Below, one piece after another: positions 11,930-22,730 of a stretch of 64,000 nucleotides of DNA. Source of the stretch: Taeniopygia guttata (Eukaryota; Chordata; Aves; Passeriformes; Estrildidae); NCBI RefSeq assembly GCF_048771995.1, contig NC_133026.1, forward strand, positions 62,249,001-62,313,000, in the 5' to 3' direction. Under the pieces are notes generated by a model that was not told the DNA's origin, made no database searches, and saw only the letters and a program-made list of their open reading frames with translations. The position numbers were made by a program, and so were the translations under genes. Within the stretch, counting starts at the first letter, position 1. Every line of letters starts with the position of its first letter.

Positions 11930-12406
11930 TCACAGCGGCGGATCCGGAGCGGCGGGCGGTGCTGATCCCGGTCCCGCCCCGCTCTGGCGCTGCCCAGGGC
12001 CCGGGGCGGCGGCAGCGGGGCCGCCGGGAAGGGCCGCTCCATCCCCGCTCCACGTGCTGCGGGCCCCGGGGGCAGGTAAGGGCACCCCGGGCTGCGCCGG
12101 GAGCGGGGCGCCGGGGCTGAGCCGCAGCCGCTTTCCATAGGGCGGCACGGGACCGGGAGCGGCGCCGTGCGCCCGCCGCAGCCCGGGCCGAGGCGGCCGT
12201 GCCGCGGGCAGCCGGAGGAGAATTCCTGCTCCAGGCCCGGGCCGAGAGCCGGCGGCTCCCCTCCGCTCCGGCGGCCGCGCTTGGCCAGTGCCCGGCTCTG
12301 CGTGAGTGCCCGCAGTCACACCACGGGGCATCTCCGCTGAAACAGCGATTCCCCTCGCACCCGTTCCGGATGTTTCTCACCGCCAGTCTCTCACTTGAGT
12401 TCTCAG
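11930..12406 (+). promoter_or_regulatory. CpG island promoter of NQO2 copy 2
   Basis: Very GC- and CpG-rich. It includes CCCGCCCC at about 11,972 and a strong donor (GGCAG|GTAAGG) after 12075 that would end a non-coding first exon, matching the donor at 1294 in copy 1. The 12,170-12,340 part has no counterpart in copy 1. The island is denser in CpG than that of copy 1. The transcription start is not determined. Confidence 0.6.
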
Positions 12407-12459
12407 GCAGCACCAGATTATCAAGAGTGAAGCTCCCCAGCGCTCCCCAGCAATGGCAG
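12407..12459 (+). other. NQO2: NQO2 copy 2 start-codon exon
   Basis: Acceptor TTCTCAG ends at 12406, ATGGCAG occupies 12453-12459, and donor GTAAGA follows. Almost the same sequence as the copy 1 exon. The upstream border is inferred. Confidence 0.7.
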
Positions 12460-15400
12460 GTAAGAGCAAATCCGGGTGAAAATGCTGCTCGCTCCAGCCC
12501 TGGGCGCTGGGTGCCTCAGGGATGAGGCCTCTGGGCCTTTGGGACACTGAGGTCTTACTTTTCCAAAAGACTAACATTACCTCAGTACGTGATGCCTTGG
12601 AAAACTCCAGTCTCTCCAAACCCCTTGCCCAAGTGCCCTCAGCTCCACTGAAATGGAAACAAATCAGCATTTTTGCATAATCAAGCTTAGCACCTTTTGG
12701 AGCTTTTGATAACACACAATCACTGAGCTGTATTTGTTGAGGTCTGGCAGAAACAGCGAAGTTGTAACTGCTCCTGAAATTCCAGAGTAGGGTAAGGAGC
12801 AGGGATTTAAAGAGCTTATAGACACATTGAATTTATGATAGCATTTGACCTGCAAGTTTTAATAGTCTTTTTTGCATACCTCTTCTTTCATAGACATTAG
12901 GTACCCATATCCAGAAGCTGTGCCACAGAGAAACTGAGTTCAGGAGATGCCTGAGCTTTTGTGTTGGCAGTCAGGAAGCAAGAGCTGCATGTTCTGCAAC
13001 TCCTGTCATTTTCAATAGTCCCTGTAAATTTCCCTCTCTGGTTATCTATAAACAACAACAGCCCCATACAAAATCTTTCCTTTGTTTCACTGATGAATGA
13101 TTTTTAAGAGAATTATTAAAATTGTAGGACCCATGCTTAATAAAGCACACCATGGAGCTCTTTGAGCAGAGTCTTGTTACATGCCTCTCAGATATTTCAT
13201 ACCTACACAACTGCCTGGGCACTCAGTTTACCTTGAATCCACATTGACAACAGTTTGAAATACACATAAGAATCTAATCTCTGAGAAAAAAAAACCCTGT
13301 TGCTCTCTACAGAAGTCACTGTGATTGTGCTGAAGTGGGACAGGAGCATCTTCCCTACCCCAGTGTTGTAACTTGCACAGCACTGAAATGAAAGATCAGG
13401 AAGGGAACCACCACTGTGGTAGGAAGGTGTTCTAACCTCTAAGATGTTGTTTCAAGTATATATTCAGGCAATCTATCTGGCAATGCTTTTTGGATGGTAG
13501 TGGAATCAGACCAACAGAAATGTTGTCTCAAGAGAAGGGGGTGCATTGTGCTGATGTAGGGTAGCGTGACCTGATATGGAACTCTATGGGTACTCTGTCC
13601 ACTGAGCTCCACCTAGGAAAGCCCAGTGTAGCACAGAGTTGCTGGGCTGGGCACATGCAGCAATCAGGGCCTCAGGGGTCACTCAGTGCTGCTGAGCAGG
13701 AGTCAAATGCTGCCACTGTCACTCTGCTTTCACTGCTTTTGTGTCCTTGGGAAAATACACCACAGAAGGAGCAAGAAATGAACCCCAACTCTACAAACTG
13801 TTCTGCACCTGCCTCCTGGATTCCAAATGGTCTCCTGGTTTTCTTTCTGCCTCCAGGGAAAAAAGTCCTGATAGTGTATGCACATCAAGAGCCCAAGTCC
13901 TTCAATGGATCTTTGTTGAAGATTGCTGTGGAAGAGCTGACCAAGCAGGGCTGCAGTGTCACCGTGTCAGATTTATACGCCATGCAGTTTGAGCCCAGAG
14001 CAACAAGGAATGACATTGTTGGTGAGCCCAACCAAAATATGCCTCTCTCAAAAACCAGTGACTTGTAAGACCCCCTTCAGGTGTCAGAAGGCTGAAGAAA
14101 CTGTCCCTGAAATCTTCCCCACACTGAACAACTCCAACTCTCATTCTGTCTTGATAGGAGAGGTGCTCCAGCCATCAGATCCTCAAGAGATTAGTAAGAA
14201 ACAAAATTCATTAATAAGAAACTTATCCATGACCAGACATCTGCATTTCTAAAAGTCCACTCCTGAACGTGAACTTTGTATCACAGTGAAATTACTGACA
14301 GGAAAAAAGACATTAGCACGTGTCCATAATCAGCCTCCAGAGACCATTTCTCATGGAGAGGAAATGCCTTCAGATGCCCTTCTGGGACTTGCTACAGTTT
14401 AGCTCACGAGGCTACAACTGCCCCTGTCTTCTACTAGAGACTGATGATCTGCTAGTGCAATCAGTAGAGCTGATTCCCAATACTGGTTCCCCATCCCTTG
14501 GTGAATGTCCCAGTTACAGAGGCCGGAAAGCAGCTCCATAGTGCTTACAAGTGCAGGATGGCCTCAGCAAGCCCTAAGGCAGAGGCAGAACAATTCACAA
14601 CATTCTCTTAAATCTTGCACCTGCATCCCCAGAGTCCTGAGGCAAGCTTAGGTCCTCATATTGCACTTCCTGTGTTGCTACAGGAAGATGAAGCTTTGGA
14701 ACTCTGAGATCCTATGTTCCTCTCCTTTTTAAAATCAAGTGACCATCATCTGGGTTGATGCTGAATATCCAACAAAGACAAAAAGTGGGAAAAATGGAAA
14801 GCAGTTAACTCAGTTTAGAACTGTGAATGGCAACCTGCATTCAACCCTTATCTGGCACTGATACTGCACAGGGGGCAAGGAATGACTTTTCAATTCTACC
14901 CACAGGTCACCTGCACAACTCAGAAGCGTTCAATTATGGTGTGGAAACCTGGGAAGCTTACAAGAGAGGATGTTTGTCTGAAGACCTGGTTGAAGAGCAG
15001 AAGAAAGTGCGGGAAGCAGACCTGCTAATTTTTCAGGTCATTATTTTAAACAGAATTCAGTTGTGATGTTGACTTTAGGTAAATGGTACAGTAGAAACTA
15101 CAGATCAGTAGTACAATTATCTGGGTCATTACTACAGTAAATCCAGTAATTGAGTAGCACAATGATGCAGGTTGAAACAACAGCAACCCCAGGAACTCCC
15201 CAACACTGGGACAAACTTCCTGGTAGATGCACAAAGACTTATGTGACCGTGGATAGCAGGCAGGCAGAAAGCAGAGGAAGGATTATTTCCTGGGCAAGGA
15301 GCTGGGGGCAGCCAGAAAATCAGGGAATTGGGCTTTCCCAAGTTGACTGTTGTCATTTGTTGCTGAGTTGCAGAAACACTACTGGGAATTGATAACAGAG

Positions 15401-18188
15401 CTTTACAACCCATGTCTTTTCTCCACTATGCCAGCTCTGTCCCCAGTGTCTACAAATCACAAAGTACTGTGGAGGGAAGTAGTAGCCTTAGATTTCCCTG
15501 TGTTCCTGTTGGCCTTAGACATCTCTATATATATTCCTCTGTCCAAAGTTAAATTAAATTTAGGTTGGGGCCATATATCAGTTAAGCATTTCACTCTTAA
15601 GTCATTGTAATTTTCACACTATCGCTTCCCGTATAAGAACAGTAAGACATGCCCTGTAGGAAGTAGTTGCCTTCTATGTTTCATGTGTAAAATGCTATGA
15701 TGAATTGAGTGTGTTCTGGTGGAGAAAATAAAAAAGAAATTTTAAAAGCCTCTAAAGGATGTCATGAAGGAATACAAGTTTGCTACAGACTAAACTCACT
15801 GTAGTTACTGTGGTGGTTGCCCAGTTTCCATTTTGTTTTCTCCATTAATTAAGCTGAATGTGGTTACATGTTTATAGAATTTCTTCCTCTATGTGCAGTG
15901 TGTATAAAGGTTTAAGAGTAGTGATGCAGCCTCATATAAGAGCCCATTAAGCAGTCAAGATAATACCATGGACATGATAGCTTTGGCATGCAGTCCCATG
16001 GGCTAACTGGAAGATCCAGAAACCAAGGGTCCAACTGTTAAAAAAGACTTTTTCTTCTCAGTAAAGGGATTTGGGGTCATGAAAATAAGGCTTTGAAAAT
16101 AAGTCTTTCCTATGATGCCCTGGCATTTGTCAGCAGACTGTCAGATCAGAACTGATCACCAGATGTCAATCCTGCTAATACAATAGTAGTTTCCTTTGTG
16201 TTTCAGCCATAGGAGACATGATTCTGTACAGTCTTAAATCAGAATTAAATTGCACCCTCCAATTCATCACATTACAACTTTATTCTGGATGGAAGCCCTC
16301 ACATGCACCACAATGTTGGTGTGCTGTAGATACTCAAGTCTGGCCCTGTGGCTTACCACAAACAGAAGAAAGCACTTCAGCTTCTTTTGCCAGGCATAGT
16401 TACTACCTCTACTGACAGAGAGCTGGAGAAGGTACATACAGGATCTGAGCAGGTTCAGAGGACAGGATTTGTCCTATAAACCTGGCCTAAGGGTGGCCCA
16501 GACTCTCTGTGCTAACCAGGTCATTTTCTCTTTGCCTAGTTCCCCTTGTTTTGGTTCAACATGCCTGCAATCCTGAAGGGCTGGATGGACAGAGTCTTGG
16601 TCCAAGGCTTTGCTTACGATTTCTCAAAGATTTATGATGGTGGTTTGCTCCAGGTATGTTTTTGGAATTGTTTTACTAAGGTCAAGGCTTGCATCATGTT
16701 CTATGGGTCCTTGTTCATTCTTTTCCATTGTAGCTGTTTACAGCTCTCACTTTTCACTATGTTGAAGTAGTATCAGCCCTACTTCACACAAGGGTGTCAG
16801 ACACATAATTCCTTTTCTTTAATCTCTGTCTTTCCAAAGACACTGTCTAATTGTATGACATCAATCTTTGCCTCAGAACTGCCACTTCATGTAAGGTCTG
16901 GGAAAGAAGAAGTCACCCTCTCCCCTAGAAATCCATGCTGTCCAGGTTTACCTGAATATCTCTTGAACCATTCAGGCACTCCTCTTTAAATATGTCTTAA
17001 TTAACCACAACTTTCCTAATTCTAGGACAAGTTATCCCTGTTTTCTTTCACCACGGGAGTAAGCCAAGAGATATATTCAAAAGAAGGTATTGGTGGTGAT
17101 ATTCGCTATGTCCTGTGGCCCATGCAGGTATAATATATGAACATTTGGTTATTGTCTATATAATTTTTTATTATTCCATCTATTTTTAACAATTGCTTTA
17201 TTGGGTATTTTTAAAATATGAAATATAATAGTTAATATTCAGATTGTCAGTTCTAGGGATCTGCAGGTTGTATACTGTTAGCATTCCTCTTCTAATTGAT
17301 ACTCTTTTTTCAGAAGTACCCAGCATGGTTTGGGAAATACAGGTGGTAAGGCAAGTTTTGCCAGCTTCTTCCAGATACAAAATTCCATGGTCTCCTCCCC
17401 ACGCTGTTATCAGCTGCCTGCTCCTGTGGAGCTGTCCAACTGCAGAGCTTGCAGTTCAACACGGCAAAAATGTGAAACACAGCTCTAAATTCAGAAACAC
17501 ACAGAGGGACAATGGCAAGTTGAGCTGTTTCCACAGGTACTAGTCTTCCTACAGGAACCTTTGGCTAAGCCAGAGGGAAAAAGTTTAACAAAAAAAAAAA
17601 TTTAGAAGTAGATGTGGAGCACTGCAGTTAGAGACCCATCTGAGGAGTTTCAAACTGAACAATGAACTTTTGGCCTCCTGTGATCCTTGCAAACTGAACA
17701 GTGAACAGCTGCCAAAGAGGAAAATTATTCTGTGGAATTAACAGCAGTTAAAAATAAATTCCACAGAGCAGAGTAAATGAAGTTGCTGTTTCAGTGTCTT
17801 GTGTGCTATTCTGCTGAATGCCTTCAATAATGTCTGTCTGGACAGGTGGTGAACTTCTGCACTTTATTTTCCTTTGCCTGATAAACGCACAGGTTTAGAG
17901 AACCTGGCTGATATCGACTCAGAGAAACACAACAGATTTGAATCTTCCATGTTCTTCAAAGGAAAGTAAGAGTAAATATTTCCTGAGGCATTTCTTTCTT
18001 TGTTTTGCATCCAGCATGGAATCATGCACTTCTGTGGTGTCAAAGTCCTTGAACCTCACATCTGTTATGCTCCAGAGAATGTCTCTGAGGAGAAGAGGAA
18101 GGAGATGTTGGCTGCCTGGACCCAGCGTCTGAAGACTCTTTGGAAGGAAGAACCCATAAACTGCTCTCCTGAGTGGTATTTCAAGTAG
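12453..18188 (+). CDS. NQO2: NRH:quinone oxidoreductase 2-like, tandem copy 2 (six coding exons)
   Basis: Coding segments are 12453-12459, 13857-14021, 14906-15036, 16540-16653, 17026-17127 and 18015-18188, giving 230 aa (human NQO2 is 231). All junctions are in phase. Exon 6 is identical in nucleotide sequence to that of copy 1, and exons 2-4 differ from copy 1 by about two bases each, giving Ala57Val, Lys83Glu, Arg123Gln and Leu129Phe (copy 1 to copy 2). Exon 5 is much more diverged. It keeps full length and the active-site Tyr (E-I-Y), but the second Gly of the T-T-G-G FAD loop is Val and the Asn expected near 161 is Gly. Metal-site His174, His178 and Cys223 are present. Expected role: cytosolic two-electron quinone reduction with FAD. 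It shares the weak exon 3 donor with copy 1. By length it is the more human-like copy. Confidence 0.9.
14121..14185 (-). mobile_element. CR1 LINE fragment in NQO2 copy 2 intron 2
   Basis: Counterpart of the fragment in copy 1, with the CR1-like TAGGAGAGGTGCTCCAGCC stretch. It sits at the same intronic position, so it marks the age of the insertion as older than the duplication (or it was copied by conversion). Confidence 0.65.
15522..16083. other. About 560 bp present in copy 2 intron 3 but absent from copy 1
   Basis: Copies align to about 4,262/15,521 and again from GGCTTTGAAAATAAGTCTTT (4,289 and 16,090). Copy 2 has about 560 bp in between, copy 1 about 27 unrelated bases. I see no target-site duplication, terminal repeat or known element, so insertion versus deletion with filler is open. 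Confidence 0.65.
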
Positions 18189-21100
18189 TGTTCAGGTGCA
18201 AGACTACAAGATTTTTTTCCTCCATTTTTTTTGATGCTCTATCTAAATACCTGAACACTAATCTCCTAATTCAATTATATTTTAAGAATTTTCAATACTG
18301 CATCTAGCAGTTTAACTGAGAACAGTGCATTTGTCTTCAATGATTCCCAAGAGATTCCCTTCAAGGATGGGTGCAAAACTCTTTGTGAAATTCTCTCTGC
18401 TCACATAAACACCATCATCCTGCCTCCTTGTGGTTGATAGCACACATGGTGTTTCATGGCAGATTACACCATTGCTGCTTGTGAAACAGTATGTGGCCAC
18501 ATTTATTTTAACACTTTTTGTACCAGTTGCCACTTCTTTCTCCTTTGCCAGGGAATATGGTGCCCATACTCAACCTTTAAAAGCCCAAGATGGATTGTGA
18601 TAGTGCTACACTTCTGCCTTGGAGCAACGAAACCAGATTATGAGTAGTGTTGCCAAAGGATGTACTATTGCAAAGTGTCTTAAACAGCTGGAAAGCCTTG
18701 TGGGCAGCCCTAGGCTTCTCTAGATCAAATCTAGGCTTCTCCAGATCCTATCTATATAGCAATATTAAAGCTATGACAGATGCCAGAAAAGGAAAAAATT
18801 AAATATGTATGTAGTGATATGTGGACAAATTACAAAGGGAGCTGTAGTCTACAAAGGAAGGTAAAGTATGTATCTTTCCAAAAGGAATCCTGTCTGTTGC
18901 CTGCCCACTCACACCAGTCAATGTTGGTGTTTGGGTCTGGAGGGTGTTTGCTTCCCCTCCAGCATCAGCATCGATCAGCTTCCTTGGAGATCTCCAGCAC
19001 CAGCAGTTAGTGAGGCAGAGCACTAACCTGAAAGCCTGCAGATGCACTGTCTGTCTATGGGTCAGGATCTATGGGATAAATTAATTGCCTGGCCCTTAAT
19101 ATCCAGGATTTTTACCTGTAAATGTAGAAGGGTTATTTTTGTGCTTTAGAGTTGTTAACCCTGTTTGTGCATATAGCAAGGGGTGGGTTTCTCACTTAGC
19201 TACTGAATTTCTTGCTTTGACCAGCTCACCTAACAGCTGCCTTTGCCCTTTGATGTTAAAAGAATGTGGTCTCTGTAAGAACCCATTCGCTGAGTCCCTG
19301 TCAAGTGCATCTGCCATACCTGCTTTGTGGCAGTCTTATCACACCCCAGCCTTACAGTTCCTTAGGGACTAATTGGATAATAAACATGCTGAGCCCAAGC
19401 TCTGGAGGCTCTGTGTAAGCTGATACTCCAGACTGGGAAATGCCACCACAGGGAAAGGTCAGTCTTCCTGTTTGCTCCCATATGAAGCGAAGGGCCACAT
19501 CCAACAGAGACATTTCCCAGGAAACAGAGCTGCCCCAAAATGTTGCAGATGCCTCTGCTGTGAGGCATGTGAGTCAGAGTCTTTAGGTTGCAGAAGCAAG
19601 AAATTTGCTTTGGCTCAACAGCTCTGTTATAGGAAAAGGAAAGTGAAAGGGAATAAGGAAGAAAGTGTTACACATCTGAGTTGTGGAGAAAGCAGATTCA
19701 TGCCTTAAAGACTTAAGGAGAACAACTTAAAGTTACTGAGAGAAATCTGAGCGCAAATGTTAAAATTGCATAGAAGAGAAATCATCCTTCTATTCACTGT
19801 GTTCAATTGGCAGACTACTCAGGAAAGAAGGAAATTGAGGTAAAAGCAGAAGTTGCAATGTCAAACCAATCTTACTGCTTTGGATCAATTGCAGAGCTTA
19901 GTGGGGTTAACTATTAGATGAAGAATGTCAGACTGATCTGTATGTTGAGGATACTTGACACTATCTGACAGACACATGCCAGCTCCCACACATATGGTAG
20001 CACTAAGTTAAATAAGTTGATTGAGATTTGTAGTACTAAGTATGTGAATGTTTGAGATTAATACAAGTTCAGTTAAAGTTATAAGAAACTAATAGGCTTA
20101 TTAAATTCTCATTAATACTAAAATTGAAGACTTCTGCTCAGATAAATTCATTATTGAGAAAAGCACTAAAAATGTACAATCATTTTGTCCATTTCAAGAT
20201 AATCTTTCCTTCTCCTCTATCAGAATCAAGACATTTCTCTGTAAATTCAGTTTGCATTTCTGGATCAGTTTATTTTCCCTATTTATTTAAGGAAGGAATG
20301 TCAAAACTGGCAGCACCAACCTCCAAGCACATATAAATAAATGACAAATAAAACTCTTTCTTTGCATAGTGCTTGTTGGCAAATCACCACTGAATGAGAC
20401 TGACAAGTTGTCAACCAAGCAATTCGAATAAATTCAGCCATCTCTCTTCCCATCTTTAGACCACACCTTTGGCCCCATACACAATGCAAAGCTAAACAGC
20501 AGAATAAGCAAACCAGACAAACCAACTGATCATAAAAAGGAAAAAAAAAACCACTTAGAAGTCAAATGTTATCCAAAGATTTCTGTGATGCTTGGGCTTG
20601 CAGAAGACCAAAACTGAACAATTGGCCCACCAGAGATGGTGGCCAATTATAAAATATTCCATGTCTATATTTGCATTTGCTTTATTTACCTGACAAATGT
20701 CCCAGACTCTCTGGACTGCAGGTTCAATAGTGCTCTCCTTGTGATACCTCACAGTGTGGATGCACACAAAATTGCAGCATTTAAACTACAGTGAGCTCAG
20801 TGTGACAATTCAGCATTTGGTCCTGAGTCTCCTCTTTACAGTAAATGTGATCAGCCCTTGCATCAGGAGCTGTCGGAGCATTAAACTCCAGTTCTGTCTC
20901 AATACCAGCTAATCCAGCATGGGTGGAAAACAGGAACGTGCTGGTCCTGCACCAATTCCTCTCATTCCACTTTCAACTTCCATTTTTCTTCTTTTTCTTT
21001 TTTTTTCTTTTTTGCAAAATTCTAGAAAGAAGTTGTATATTCAGTTTGCCCATCATAGGTCAGTTTCATACTCAGAGAGAAAAGATCTCCTTGAAAGTGA

Positions 21101-21320
21101 TCACCAAGGCTGTCCTATCTCTCCAAACCCAGGGCCGCCCGCATCGTTCTGTGTCCCACCTGTCTCTTCCATGCGACACCTTCCAGAAAGCCGGAAGGGA
21201 GGAGACCCTGCTCCCAGCAGATGCACTTGTGGGCCAACACAAGGCACAAAGCAGACAGTGGAAGAGCAGATAAGGGTAGATGTATGGTTTAGGAGCTCCT
21301 ATATTGCATTGCTGACCATC
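18189..21320. other. 3' flank of NQO2 copy 2, within the tandem unit
   Basis: No exon recognised. Nearly identical to the copy 1 flank to about 18,382, then diverged with indels. A possible ATTAAA polyadenylation signal lies at 18764-18769. About 18,900-19,460 has no clear counterpart in unit 1. Homology with unit 1 ends at about 21,315 (11,838 in unit 1), the right edge of the duplicated block. Confidence 0.55.
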
Positions 21321-21559
21321 AAAGGAAAAATTTTAAAACATAGTTGTGGGCTGATGCTGCCCTACCACGTTGATATGCTGCTGCTCTTCTGTCAACTGCC
21401 ACTTGAAAGCAACATAGGGAATGCAACAGTTCTCAAGAATGGGAAAGATCATGGTAAAGATATTAGATACTCATTATCACCAAACTTTTCAAAGATGAAT
21501 GGCAAAGGGAAGGCCCTTCTGTAAAGAAGCTGTATTAACTACATACCTGACATCCAGAA

Positions 21560-22730
21560 GAGGCTGATGAAGGTTGAAGCAGTGACAGGGCCACCAGGGT
21601 AGGAGCAACTGGTGTGCCCAGACAGCTCAGGAATCTATGAAGTCACTTCTTGGGAAAAATATAGTGTCCACAGAGCTGAGGCAGGGATAGAGCCTGTGTA
21701 CCACCAATTGCAGTGCCCAGAGAGCCCAGGCAGGGACAGATTCTGTGGCGGCACCGATCGCATTTCTTAGAGCGCTAAAGCGCTTAATGCAGTCAGTGGG
21801 CGGCACCCGCGCCGCTTCGAGTCTTCCGAGCCGCCTCCTTCGCTCCGCCCCTGCTCCGGGACCGAGGCATAATTTAAGGGGCGCTTGGGGTGAACCCCAT
21901 TGCCAGCGGCCCCCGGAGAAGCGTCAGGATTCTCAGAGGCCAGAGCACGGCAAGGCAGCAGCGCGGAGCGGGGGCAGCGCAGTCTCCAGAGAGCTCAGGC
22001 AGGGACAAAGTCACGGTTTGGCACCGATCGCACTGCCCAGAGAGGTCGAGCAGCGACACAGCCACACGGTGGCTGACAGAGTCAGGCTATGCCACCGATC
22101 AGTTTGCATAGAGAGCTCGAGCTAGTGCCACAGTCATCGTGTGCCACCGATCACTGTGCCCAGACAGGTCGACAGACGACAGAGGTACCGTGTGGCACAG
22201 ATCGCAGTGCCCAGACAGCTCGACAGGTGACAGAGGCAGGGTATTGCAGCGATCGTCGTTACCAGAGAGCTCGACAGGTGACAGTCACGGCGTGGCAATG
22301 ATCGTAATACATAGAGAGCTCAGGCCGTGACACATTCTCGTGTGGCACCGATCACAATGCTCAGAGCTCAGGCACTGAAAGATTCTCTGCCGACACCGAT
22401 CGGAGGGCCCGGAGGGCCGAAGCGGCGACAGAGTCACGGTGTAGCACGGATCGGAGTGCCCAGAGAGCTGAGGCAGTGATAAAACCATCGCGTGGCACCG
22501 ACCGCATTGCTCAGAAAGCTCAGGCAGGGACAAAGCCAAGGTGTGACTCGTGGATCGTAGCGCCCAGAGATCTCAGGCAGTGAGAGATTTTTCTGGCGGC
22601 AATGATCAGGGTGCCCAGAGAGATGAGGAAGCGACAAAGTCACTTCTTGGCAAGTATGGTAGTGCCCAGAGAGGCGGGGCAGTGATTGAGCCGCCGTGCG
22701 GCGCCGATCGCAGAGAGCCCGGGCACTTAC
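21560..22730 (+). repeat. Degenerate ~50-bp tandem repeat (minisatellite)
   Basis: A unit containing GTGCCCAGAGAGCTCAGGC, then a GTGACAAAGTCACGG-like stretch and TGTGGCACCGATCGCA recurs. Starts of the CCCAGAGA-like motif fall near 22157, 22207, 22258, 22308, 22357, 22407, 22456, 22506, 22559, 22609 and 22661, a period of about 50. Earlier units lie near 21,618, 21,669, 21,714, 21,985, 22,034 and 22,106. The units are imperfect. The array is interrupted at about 21,790-21,960 by a GC-rich exon-like block that recurs just after the array. Confidence 0.85.
21800..21949 (+). other. Upstream copy of RIPK1-exon-1-like block, non-consensus donor
   Basis: About 150 bp nearly the same as 22742-22895, lying about 946 bp upstream. 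Shared landmarks are GCCGCTTCGAGTCTTCCGAG, GAACCCCATTGCCAGCGGCC and CAGAGGCCAGAGCACGG. The splice-donor position reads GCAAGG here instead of GTAAGG. A GC-AG intron is possible but uncommon, so this may be an alternative first exon or a non-functional copy. Confidence 0.6.

Noticed and set aside
15522-16083. Copy-2-specific intron segment considered as an LTR or other inserted element
   Set aside because: No terminal repeats, target duplication or family match that I can recognise, so it is left as an unexplained indel.
21985-22720. Regular ~50-bp repeats resembling a CRISPR array
   Set aside because: The whole unit is repeated with mutations and there are no unique spacers; the DNA is from an animal nucleus.
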